In this document: piece by piece, positions 32,027 through 38,235 of the stretch
Layout of the letters: every line of letters starts with the position of its first letter
How positions within the stretch are numbered: the first letter of the stretch is position 1
From: Methylococcaceae bacterium
Lineage (GTDB): Bacteria; Pseudomonadota; Gammaproteobacteria; Methylococcales; Methylococcaceae
Assembly: GCA_004299145.1 (NCBI GenBank)
Contig: SCQD01000191.1
Coordinates: 1 to 38,235, forward strand
DNA: 38,235 nucleotides
Reading direction: 5' to 3'
Notes under the pieces: model-generated
Database searches by the model: none
The model's input: only the letters and a program-made list of their open reading frames with translations
What the model was told of the DNA's origin: nothing
Translations under genes and position numbers: made by a program

Positions 32027-33147
32027 AGCCTTACACCGCCCTGTTGACCGCCCTGCACGGCGAGCCTGGCTTGCGTCCCTGGCTGGCGCTGCTGCCGGAG
32101 CAATTGAGCCTTGCCCTGGACTTGGATGCCCACGGCGATCTGGCGCGCTGGCAGGCCCTGGTCGATGCGCTGCCTGGCATCGCCGCCGCCGGCGTCGACT
32201 TCAACGCCGACTGCCTGCGCATCGGCGCCCCCGGCGACACCAGCCCCGGCCAACATATACCTTGTGCGCTCATAAATTGCGGCTTTGCTCCCCCCCTCCC
32301 TGCGGGAAAGCCGCCGCGAAGCGGAATTACTAAGGCTTCTGGAGAGGGCTGGGGTGAGGGCAATCAAAAAAACGCAATTTATGACCGCGCGCAATATAGC
32401 GCCATCGAACAGGCTTTGCGCCAACTGCACCCTTGGCGCAAAGGGCCGTACTGCCTGCACGGCATCCACATCGACACCGAATGGCGCTCCGACTGGAAAT
32501 GGCAGCGGCTGGCCCCACACATTGCGCCATTGACCGGCAAACTGGTGCTGGACGTCGGCTGCGGCAACGGCTACCACTGCTGGCGCATGCTGGGCGCCGG
32601 CGCGCGCCGCGTGATCGGCGTCGACCCCACCCTGCTCAGCGTCATGCAATTTCAGGCGATCAAGCATTTTGCCGGCGACCATCCGGTCGACGTGTTGCCG
32701 CTGAGCTTCGACGCCGTACCCCCCGACTTGAACGCATTCGACAGCGTGTTTTCCATGGGCGTGCTCTATCACTTGAGATCGCCCATCGACCACCTGCTGG
32801 GCTTGAAAGGCTGTTTGAAAGCGGGCGGCCAATTGATTCTGGAAACCCTGATCATCGACGGCGGCCCCGGCCAGATCCTGGTACCGGCGGACCGCTACGC
32901 CAAAATGCGCAACGTCTGGTTCATCCCCAGCCCTCCGACGCTGCAAGGCTGGCTACAGCGCTGCGGCTTCCGGCACGTGCGCCTGATCGACGTCACCCCC
33001 ACCCGCACCGCAGAACAACGGAGCACCGACTGGATGCGCTTTCACTCGCTGGCCGATTTTCTCGACCCCGGCGACCCCAGCCGCACCGCCGAAGGACTGC
33101 CCGCGCCGACGAGGGCAATTTTTTTGGCGGAAAAGCCAGGGGGTTAA
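32023..33147 (+). CDS. cmoB: tRNA U34 carboxymethyltransferase with an in-frame palindromic-element insertion
   Basis: 374 residues against 323 in E. coli. It transfers a carboxymethyl group from carboxy-SAM to 5-hydroxyuridine 34 of tRNA. The catalytic half is intact: [65 protein letters not shown]. The extra length lies at residues about 78-124 (32254-32394), where a 127-base hairpin element is read through without a stop. Removing 47 codons between the two CAA codons at 32251 and 32392 restores a normal protein (327 residues). The insert falls before the conserved core, in a region that varies between species, so activity may survive. Overlaps cmoA by 4 bases. Confidence 0.92.
   Translation: MKPYTALLTALHGEPGLRPWLALLPEQLSLALDLDAHGDLARWQALVDALPGIAAAGVDFNADCLRIGAPGDTSPGQHIPCALINCGFAPPLPAGKPPRSGITKASGEGWGEGNQKNAIYDRAQYSAIEQALRQLHPWRKGPYCLHGIHIDTEWRSDWKWQRLAPHIAPLTGKLVLDVGCGNGYHCWRMLGAGARRVIGVDPTLLSVMQFQAIKHFAGDHPVDVLPLSFDAVPPDLNAFDSVFSMGVLYHLRSPIDHLLGLKGCLKAGGQLILETLIIDGGPGQILVPADRYAKMRNVWFIPSPPTLQGWLQRCGFRHVRLIDVTPTRTAEQRSTDWMRFHSLADFLDPGDPSRTAEGLPAPTRAIFLAEKPGG
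32264..32390. mobile_element. 127-bp palindromic element inserted in frame in cmoB
   Basis: The ends are inverted repeats of 18 bases with 16 matches, including a perfect 12-base part, TCATAAATTGCG (32270-32281) and CGCAATTTATGA (32373-32384). The interior, read on the minus strand, matches the 6512 element closely: T-run, GCCCTCACCCCAGCCCT, CCAGAAGCCTTAGT, CCGCTTCGCGGCGGCTTTCCCG and GGGAGGGGGG. Both elements are 127 bases long, and in both the GCCCTC box begins 29 bases from the end. Yet the terminal arms share no sequence with those at 6512. No clear target duplication is seen; CAACATATA on the left and CAATATA on the right are only similar. Confidence 0.75.
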
Positions 33148-33460
33148 TTCTACTTTGTCAGATTCCACCAACGTCGTGGTTCCGCCAGGGATTGGCGGAA
33201 CCCAGGCACATGGATGTGGGCCGGCGCGCGCCCCCTGACCCTGGATCTCGGCTTCACCGCTGTACCAGTCGGCATTCCCTGCCGGAATGAGTGCGGGACT
33301 CCAGGTACCCCGCTGACATCGCTGACATCTGGTGTATAACGATGGGCGCCGCGTGGGAACGAGGAAACATGGTTCATCACAACCAGAGAATACCCAGCAT
33401 TTGTGTTGCAATGTTCTACACAATAACGCATGCTGCTTGTCTACACAGAGGAGTATCGCC
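33148..33460. other. Intergenic region with several small hairpins, upstream of the toxin-antitoxin pair
   Basis: No gene is seen. It holds a perfect 10-bp hairpin GGTTCCGCCA-5-TGGCGGAACC (33178-33202), CATTCC-5-GGAATG (33273-33289) and a tandem 9-base repeat GCTGACATC (33312-33329). The first half looks like degraded intergenic repeat DNA; the last 60 bases hold the antitoxin control region. Confidence 0.6.
33401..33447. promoter_or_regulatory. Operator candidate for the TacA/TacT pair
   Basis: A palindrome TTGTGT-N11-ACACAA at 33401-33423, plus TCTACACA repeated directly at 33415-33422 and 33440-33447 (25 bases apart, about two helical turns). Ribbon-helix-helix antitoxins usually bind such repeats over their own promoter. 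Confidence 0.5.
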
Positions 33461-33742
33461 ATGCCCCATGCACAAACCAGAGAAGCGGTTTCCATCAACA
33501 TCCGCGCCAAGGCGCGGCAGCGCGACTTGATCGACCAGGCCGCCAAACGGCAAGGCCGCAGTCGTTCAGATTTCATGCTTGAAGCCTCCTGTCGCGCAGC
33601 GGAAGATGTATTGCTGGACCAAGTGTTTTTCACGGTTGATGCCAACACCTTCGCCAAATTTCAGGCGTTGCTGGATAACCCGTTGCCACCCACCGACGAG
33701 CTGCGCCGACTGCTTAAGACGAAAGCGCCTTGGGAAAAATAA
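33461..33742 (+). CDS. TacA-type (DUF1778) ribbon-helix-helix antitoxin
   Basis: 93 residues from ATG 33461, with GAGGAG seven bases upstream; the frame is open earlier, but without support. The N-terminal ribbon-helix-helix (VSINIRAKARQRDLIDQAAKRQGRSRSDFMLEA) fits the DUF1778/TacA family, which binds DNA and neutralises a partner acetyltransferase. The C-terminal tail (VFFTVDANTFAKFQALLDNP) is the usual toxin-wrapping part. The toxin gene starts inside its 3' end (13-base overlap). Confidence 0.9.
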   Translation: MPHAQTREAVSINIRAKARQRDLIDQAAKRQGRSRSDFMLEASCRAAEDVLLDQVFFTVDANTFAKFQALLDNPLPPTDELRRLLKTKAPWEK

Positions 33743-34248
33743 CCGAGCTCCCGCTTACCCCGCCGGTACCGATCACCGCCGGTCACGAGTTGGCCGATTT
33801 CGATAGCGGCGAATTGTTCCTGAACGAATGGCTCAAAAAGCGCGCGATCAAGAACCATGCGTCCGGCGCCTCGCGTTGTTTTGTGCTGTGTATCGGCGCT
33901 AGCGTCATGGGTTATTACAGCCTGTCGGCTGGTGCGATTAACCATGAAGCCGCGCCCAAGACAATGCGGCGCAACATGCCCAACCCGTTGCCGGTGCTGC
34001 TGCTGGGTCGGCTGGCTATTGATCGACGCTATCAGCATCAGGGTCTCGGTCGAGCCCTGCTGCGCGATGCGATGATGCGAGCCGTTGGCGTCGCCGACGA
34101 TGTCGGCGTGTTTGCTCTTTTGGTTCACGCGCTTTCCGACCAGGCTAAGCGATTCTATCTGTCGCATGGCTTTGTGGAATCGCCTTTGCAGCCAATGACG
34201 TTACTCATCACGATTGAAACCGTGCGTTCAATCCTGGCAGGACCGTAG
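33730..34248 (+). CDS. TacT-type GNAT acetyltransferase toxin
   Basis: 172 residues from TTG 33730, inside the end of the antitoxin gene. TacT toxins acetylate the amino acid on charged tRNA and stop translation. The acetyl-CoA-binding motif A reads RLAIDRRYQHQGLGRALLRDAM, with the Q-x-x-G-x-A/G loop intact. GYYSLSAGAI upstream and FYLSHGFVESP near the C-terminus, with the catalytic-type Tyr, fit the family. No lesion is visible, so the pair is probably functional. Confidence 0.9.
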   Translation: MGKITELPLTPPVPITAGHELADFDSGELFLNEWLKKRAIKNHASGASRCFVLCIGASVMGYYSLSAGAINHEAAPKTMRRNMPNPLPVLLLGRLAIDRRYQHQGLGRALLRDAMMRAVGVADDVGVFALLVHALSDQAKRFYLSHGFVESPLQPMTLLITIETVRSILAGP

Positions 34249-34335
34249 GGTGGCTTTCGCGTTCCGCCCTATGTGCTTTACGGAATTATTGAAGAAAAAT
34301 AGTATTGCCTTTTCGTTTTTTTAGCGCATACCCTT

Positions 34336-34539
34336 TCAAGCAGTTAATTCAGCAAATGTCTCCATGGCTGCCGGCCTGATGCGCTTCGGCACCTTCTGCT
34401 GTCGGAGTATGGCCAAATGTTCGAGTTCAATGGCCTTTAACACATCGGCATCGAAATATTGCTCGCCACAATAATCACATTCAATACAATGCAACTTTGC
34501 TACCGCGCGCAGTATACCAACGTTAAACCCTGACTCCAT
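34336..34539 (-). pseudogene. Possible YgiT/MqsA-type zinc-finger protein fragment
   Basis: 67 residues from ATG 34539. The stretch IECDYCGEQYFDADVLKAIE has the C-x-x-C-G-E-x-Y-F pattern of the second half of YgiT-type zinc fingers, common in antitoxins. The first CxxC pair is missing, and the sequence before it (FNVGILRAVAKLHC) does not look like the normal N-terminal half. There is no ribosome site and no toxin partner. It may be a broken antitoxin, or a small intact protein I do not recognise. Confidence 0.4.
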
Positions 34540-34722
34540 TACGGCAAAATGTGACGTTATTTGTCGGATTGCGCGCAAACAGCCGCCAACGACGCTCCGA
34601 GCACTCTCGTCAAGGCAGGTGGGCAAACGCCTCCTACAAAATCCGTTACTCAGCACTATACTTAGGCCTGCCTTCGGCAAACCGCCAAACAAAACGCAGC
34701 AGCGCCCCGTCGCCCACCAGTT

Positions 34723-34738
34723 TGGCACGCGATTGGCT
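34723..34738 (+). promoter_or_regulatory. Sigma-54 promoter of the pilin gene
   Basis: TGGCACG-CGAT-TGGCT matches the -24/-12 consensus TGGCACG-N4-TTGCW with one mismatch and exact GG-to-GC spacing. It lies 52 bases before the pilin ATG. RpoN-dependent pilin promoters are well known in Pseudomonas, where PilR activates them. Confidence 0.75.
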
Positions 34739-34789
34739 TAAGGCATTGCGTCCGTTCACTCATGACATTCACAACAGGAGACATCCCCC

Positions 34790-35197
34790 ATGAAAAAAGC
34801 ACAACAAGGTTTTACCCTCATCGAACTGATGATCGTCGTAGCCATCATCGGTATTTTGGCAGCCATCGCCTTGCCGGCTTACCAAACCTACACCAAAAAA
34901 GCGAAATTTTCGGAAGTGGTGCTCGGCACCGCCGGCGTAAAAACGGCGGTTGAACTGTGCGCGCAGGATCTGGGCACGGTAACGGGTTGCACCGACGGTT
35001 CCAACGGCATCGAAGCCGTCGCCGCCACCGGCAACATTGCTTCGATATCGACCACCGACGGCGTCATCACCGCTACGGCGGCAGCCGCGAATGGTCTCAA
35101 CGGCGAAACCTACATCCTGGTTCCTACTTTTGCAGACGGTAAAGTCACTTGGGATGCCAGCACTTCCAGCTGCAAGACCTCTCCGGCAATCTGCTGA
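34790..35197 (+). CDS. Type IV major-pilin-like protein
   Basis: 135 residues. A short leader KKAQQG is cut before Phe ([17 protein letters not shown]), with Glu5 of the mature protein present; this is the prepilin-peptidase signature. The hydrophobic N-terminal helix continues [21 protein letters not shown]. Cysteines near the C-terminus ([10 protein letters not shown]) can form the disulphide-bonded loop typical of pilins; two more cysteines lie mid-protein ([13 protein letters not shown]). AGGAG precedes the ATG by nine bases. No assembly genes (pilB/C/D) are in the window. The sigma-54 promoter supports its role as a major pilin. Confidence 0.92.
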   Translation: MKKAQQGFTLIELMIVVAIIGILAAIALPAYQTYTKKAKFSEVVLGTAGVKTAVELCAQDLGTVTGCTDGSNGIEAVAATGNIASISTTDGVITATAAAANGLNGETYILVPTFADGKVTWDASTSSCKTSPAIC

Positions 35198-35514
35198 TCG
35201 TCCTCTCACGGATACACGGCCCCTTTTCCGAACGTGGAAAAGGGGTAAGGTGGGGCAAGGGCAGGGGGTATACGGTATGCAAACGGGCTTCCTGGTGCGA
35301 TTTCATCGCTAAGGCCGCCGCGCACACCTTTCTGCACCCTCTCTTCCAGCCCAGGCTGACCCTCTCACCGTAACGGCATCAACCGGGGGGGGATTCCGGA
35401 AAAAACGCCGGACACAGACTTTGACGCACAACCTTTACGATCAGGCCAACCAACCCTAGCTATCGGTTGATGCTTGGCCAGTATCGAGTTCAATTCGACT
35501 AATTGGAGTTTTTT
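35198..35514. other. Intergenic region between pilin and RTX genes
   Basis: No gene seen. A perfect 10-bp hairpin CCCCTTTTCC-6-GGAAAAGGGG at 35220-35245 follows the pilin stop by 22 bases. It may stabilise or end the pilin mRNA, but has no T-run. The rest has G-rich and C-rich runs. A clear RTX-gene promoter is not visible. Confidence 0.55.
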
Positions 35515-37935
35515 ATGGCAATTCTCAGCAAACCATCATCCGCCACTAAAGTTGGCACGGACAGCACCGACGATTACGTGCTGGGTTCCTCGGCAACAGA
35601 GACCATTTCGGGTGGCGCGGACGCAGTGTATACGCTGGTCGGCGGTGACGGCACCGACACCCTCGAAGGCGGCGCGGGCAACGACATTTATATTGTCAAC
35701 GAAACCACCGACGTGGTGACCGAACTGACCAACGAAGGCATAGACACCATCATTTCCACCGTAAACTACACTTTGTCCAGCGAAGTGGAAAACGGCGGCG
35801 CAGCGGGCGACGAGCTGGCAACACCCGCAGGCGTCGTTCTGACCGGCAACAGCAAGGACAACCTCCTGGACGGCGATACATCCACCTCAGCCGACACGCT
35901 GAAAGGCATGGAAGGCAATGACACTTATGTCATCGGCTCGGGCGACATCGTGCTCGAAGGCAAACTGGCCTCGGCCTCGGCCACCAGCTACACCGACGCG
36001 GGCGGCACGGACACCCTCATTTCCGCCACGGCAGTCAGCCTGTCGGATACCGACGTTACAGTGGCGGGAACGAGCGGGGATGCCATCATCGGCCAATCCT
36101 ACATCGAAAATGTCAGCCTCACCGGCGCAGGCAACGTCAACATCACCGGCAACACCAAAAACAATCGCTTGACGGGAAATGACGGCACCAACTCTATCAC
36201 GGGCGGAAGCGGAGACGACTTCATCGACGGCGGAGCTGGAAAAGACACGCTGGTCGGCAACGCCGGCAACGATGTGTACATTGTCAGCGTAAACACCGAA
36301 GTGGTCACCGAAGCATCAGGCCAAGGCACCGACACGGTAAAAAGCGCTGTGACGTTCACCATCCCCAGCAACGTGGAAAACCTGGTGCTGCTGGGAACCA
36401 GTGCCATCAACGCCACCGGCGACGCGGGCAACAATGCATTGACCGGCAACAGCGGCATCAACACCTTGACCGGCAACAACGGCAACGACACGTTGGACGG
36501 CGGCGCGGGCGTCGATACCCTGGTCGGCGGCGCGGGCAACGATATCTACGTCATCGACACCACCGACACGGTAACGGAAACTTCCACCGGCGGCACGGAC
36601 ACGGTCAAAAGCGCCAAAGTCGATATTCTCGCCAGCAGCTACAGCAACGTCGAAAACTTCATTCTGACGGGCTCGACGACGGGACTGGATGTCGTCGGCA
36701 ATACCGGCAACAACTCCATCGAAGGCAACGCGGCCGCCAACGACCTGGACGGTGCTGCCGGCAACGACACCATCAAAGGCGGAACCGGGGACGACACGGT
36801 GACCGGCGGTGCCGGCAACGACAGCCTGGACGGCGGCACCGGCAACGACATTTTGGAAGGTGGCGACGGCAACGACAGCTATGTCATCAACAGCGTGGAT
36901 GACGATATCCTGCTCGCAGATGAGGGCGCCGGCACGGATGCGCTGTCCAGCTCGGTCTCGGTGGATTTGACCACCGCGACCAGCACTTCCACGTCGTTTG
37001 CCAGCTTGGCTGTGATCGAAAAAGTCACTCTGACCGGTACCACGGCCATCAATGCAACGGGTGCGGCCACATCAGCAACCAACCTCATCGGCAACAGCGC
37101 CGCAAATGCGCTGACAGGCGGCACCGGTGACGACACCCTGGACGGAAGCGCCGGCGCTGACGCTCTGGTTGGCGCCACAGGCAACGACACTTACGTGATC
37201 GACAATGCTTTCGACACCATCTCGGACACCGGGGGCACCGCCGATACCATACAGTTGAGCAATTTGTCGGTGGATATCAGCGCTTCCGACTCGTCGACCT
37301 CGACGATCTTCAAAACCACGGCTGCGACCAGCCTCGAAAACATCACCTTGACCGGCAGCTCCGGCCTCAGCATCACCGCCAACAGCTCAGCCAATACCAT
37401 TACCGCCAACGGCGGCGCCAACTCCATCACGGGCGGCGGTGGCGCCGACACGATCAACGGCGCTGCCGGCAACGACACAATCGACGCGGGTGCAGGCAAG
37501 GATATCGTGACGGCAAGCACCGGCAACGATACGATCAAGTTCGCGACTACGGCTACCGACGATACGGTAGCGGCAGCGGCATCCATCAGCGGTGTCGACT
37601 GGTTCAAAGACTTGACCCTCAATGCCGCTTCAGCCGACAAAATTGACCTGAGCGTCACCGTTGCTAGCGTCGGAACGGCGGTAGAAGGTTCGCTGGATGA
37701 AGCCAGCTTCGTCGCCGACCTGAACTCCTTGTTGGCTGTCAGCGGCTCCGGTTTTGACACTGGCACGGTGGGCGGCATCAGCGCGGCGGTAGTCACCGCA
37801 ACGGCGGGCGATTTGAACGGACAAAAATTCCTTGCCGTGGATTTGAATGCCAGCGATGCATTTACCGTTGCGGACTTCGTCATCGAAATCACCGGCTCGA
37901 CCGTGACTTCGCTGACGACGGCAACCTTCGTGTAA
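35515..37935 (+). CDS. RTX-repeat calcium-binding protein, probably secreted by a type I system
   Basis: 806 residues from ATG 35515, with GGAG six bases upstream. It is built of glycine/aspartate nonapeptides (GGAGNDTLxGG type) that form calcium-binding beta-rolls. Six larger units, each starting GND-x-Y-V/I (about residues 55, 135, 251, 342, 453, 556), share a V-E-N-x-x-L-x-G strand and N-N-x-L-T-G loops, so about 100 residues repeat. No cysteine and no histidine are visible, and only one arginine and one tryptophan. There is no N-terminal signal peptide; the acidic, hydroxyl-rich C-terminus (VTSLTTATFV) fits type I secretion. No enzymatic domain is seen, so a surface-layer, adhesin or matrix role is more likely than a toxin. 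Transporter genes (HlyB/HlyD/TolC type) are not in the window. Confidence 0.88.
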   Translation: MAILSKPSSATKVGTDSTDDYVLGSSATETISGGADAVYTLVGGDGTDTLEGGAGNDIYIVNETTDVVTELTNEGIDTIISTVNYTLSSEVENGGAAGDELATPAGVVLTGNSKDNLLDGDTSTSADTLKGMEGNDTYVIGSGDIVLEGKLASASATSYTDAGGTDTLISATAVSLSDTDVTVAGTSGDAIIGQSYIENVSLTGAGNVNITGNTKNNRLTGNDGTNSITGGSGDDFIDGGAGKDTLVGNAGNDVYIVSVNTEVVTEASGQGTDTVKSAVTFTIPSNVENLVLLGTSAINATGDAGNNALTGNSGINTLTGNNGNDTLDGGAGVDTLVGGAGNDIYVIDTTDTVTETSTGGTDTVKSAKVDILASSYSNVENFILTGSTTGLDVVGNTGNNSIEGNAAANDLDGAAGNDTIKGGTGDDTVTGGAGNDSLDGGTGNDILEGGDGNDSYVINSVDDDILLADEGAGTDALSSSVSVDLTTATSTSTSFASLAVIEKVTLTGTTAINATGAATSATNLIGNSAANALTGGTGDDTLDGSAGADALVGATGNDTYVIDNAFDTISDTGGTADTIQLSNLSVDISASDSSTSTIFKTTAATSLENITLTGSSGLSITANSSANTITANGGANSITGGGGADTINGAAGNDTIDAGAGKDIVTASTGNDTIKFATTATDDTVAAAASISGVDWFKDLTLNAASADKIDLSVTVASVGTAVEGSLDEASFVADLNSLLAVSGSGFDTGTVGGISAAVVTATAGDLNGQKFLAVDLNASDAFTVADFVIEITGSTVTSLTTATFV

Positions 37936-37953
37936 CCTGCACAAGTCTGTCAA

Positions 37954-37970
37954 GGTACGCACCGCGTACC
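37954..37970. repeat. Single GTACGC palindrome
   Basis: GGTACGC-ACC-GCGTACC, a fifth relative of the units at 28031, 28067, 30104 and 30199, here 18 bases after the RTX stop. Confidence 0.7.
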
Positions 37971-37988
37971 TTTGGCTGACACCAAGCA

Positions 37989-38023
37989 AACCGCCCCACG
38001 GGAAAACCAGGGGCGGTTTTTTT
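37989..38023 (+). terminator. Intrinsic terminator of the RTX gene
   Basis: Stem CCGCCCC / GGGGCGG (extended by AA/TT), with a 12-base loop ACGGGAAAACCA, followed by seven T residues. Confidence 0.85.
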
Positions 38024-38176
38024 CTTTATCGCGTCCCCTGTTTTATTTTTTGTCAAAATGGAATTTTGCGTGTATCCATTCAGCTCCATGACGTCGTGAG
38101 TTACGCCGGTGTTTTGGGTATCAAGGCGGAACCCATGGAGTGCGGCGGCCTTAGACGCCGCTGTCGCTTTCAGGCA

Positions 38177-38204
38177 GCCTTACTTGGTCCGCTTCGCGGC
38201 GGCT
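38177..38204 (+). repeat. Partial copy of the hairpin-element core
   Basis: GCCTTACTTGG followed by TCCGCTTCGCGGCGGCT matches the central part of the 6512 element (GCCTTAGTGATACCGCTTCGCGGCGGCT) except for the variable middle. The outer arms are absent. Confidence 0.6.
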
Positions 38205-38235
38205 GTCGAAGCGTTGTGTCGGCGTTTAACTCCGT

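Larger units (their letters stand above)
34249..34789. other. Intergenic region between the toxin gene and the pilin gene
   Basis: 541 bases. It contains a possible zinc-finger antitoxin remnant on the minus strand (34336-34539) and the sigma-54 promoter of the pilin (34723-34738). The AT-rich stretch at 34260-34330 differs from the GC-rich surroundings, suggesting acquired DNA. No intrinsic terminator of the toxin gene is obvious. Confidence 0.6.
37936..38235. other. Right-end region without genes
   Basis: It holds one GTACGC palindrome, the RTX terminator, and a hairpin-core repeat copy at 38177-38204. Just before that, GGCGGCCTTAGACGCCGC (38134-38151) can also form a short hairpin. No credible coding region is seen. 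Confidence 0.6.

Noticed and set aside
36099-36539. Minus-strand ORFs rich in Pro/Leu/Val within the RTX gene
   Set aside because: They are reverse reading of the glycine/aspartate repeats and carry no start signal or family motif.
35640-37540. Dense direct DNA repeats that might suggest a CRISPR array
   Set aside because: The period is set by coding RTX nonapeptides, there are no constant repeats with unique spacers, and the reading frame is open throughout.

Overview
The window looks like a chromosomal segment of a GC-rich gammaproteobacterium. The evidence is a rimP-nusA-infB-rbfA-truB-rpsO-pnp translation operon in gammaproteobacterial order, an adjacent cmoA-cmoB pair, a cysteine-poor Pseudomonas-type HemB, aerobic HemF, and a sigma-54-type promoter before a type IV pilin. 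A methylotroph-like lineage is possible, but I cannot prove it from sequence alone.

Positions 1-14023 are a dense signalling region. A truncated multi-receiver protein, a CheB-CheR fusion and a large hybrid kinase overlap by 4 and 8 bases, so they are almost certainly co-translated. The kinase senses through a periplasmic-binding-protein fold that has no signal peptide and no membrane segment. On the minus strand follow an OsmC-like gene, a YopX-like gene and two hybrid kinases in one run. After these comes a membrane-bound hybrid kinase paired with a PhnD-like lipoprotein. All four kinases end in a related helical tail of about 60 residues. One of them carries only the stump of a deleted receiver domain. 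Divergent from the PhnD-like gene are a lipoprotein with a C-terminal CXXCH haem motif and a DcaP-type porin.

Positions 17183-25838 hold the translation and RNA-metabolism operon on the minus strand. It has a good sigma-70 promoter and a leader with an intrinsic terminator just before rimP, which suggests attenuation. Positions 26026-31153 carry a gamma-carbonic-anhydrase-like protein, aroE, a six-helix membrane protein, hemB, a lone mlaC and hemF. Positions 31292-33147 hold cmoA-cmoB for tRNA wobble-uridine modification. cmoB is interrupted in frame by a palindromic repeat element. Positions 33461-34248 are a TacA/TacT-type toxin-antitoxin pair, followed by a possible zinc-finger antitoxin remnant, a pilin and an 806-residue RTX-repeat protein.

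Small palindromic repeats link several intergenic regions. One is a 127-base hairpin element with an 8-base target duplication at 6512. A second 127-base element sits inside cmoB, with the same core but different, self-complementary arms. Two fragments contain only the innermost core, and five copies of a GGTACGC...GCGTACC palindrome are scattered through the window. No rRNA, tRNA, CRISPR array or complete insertion sequence was found.
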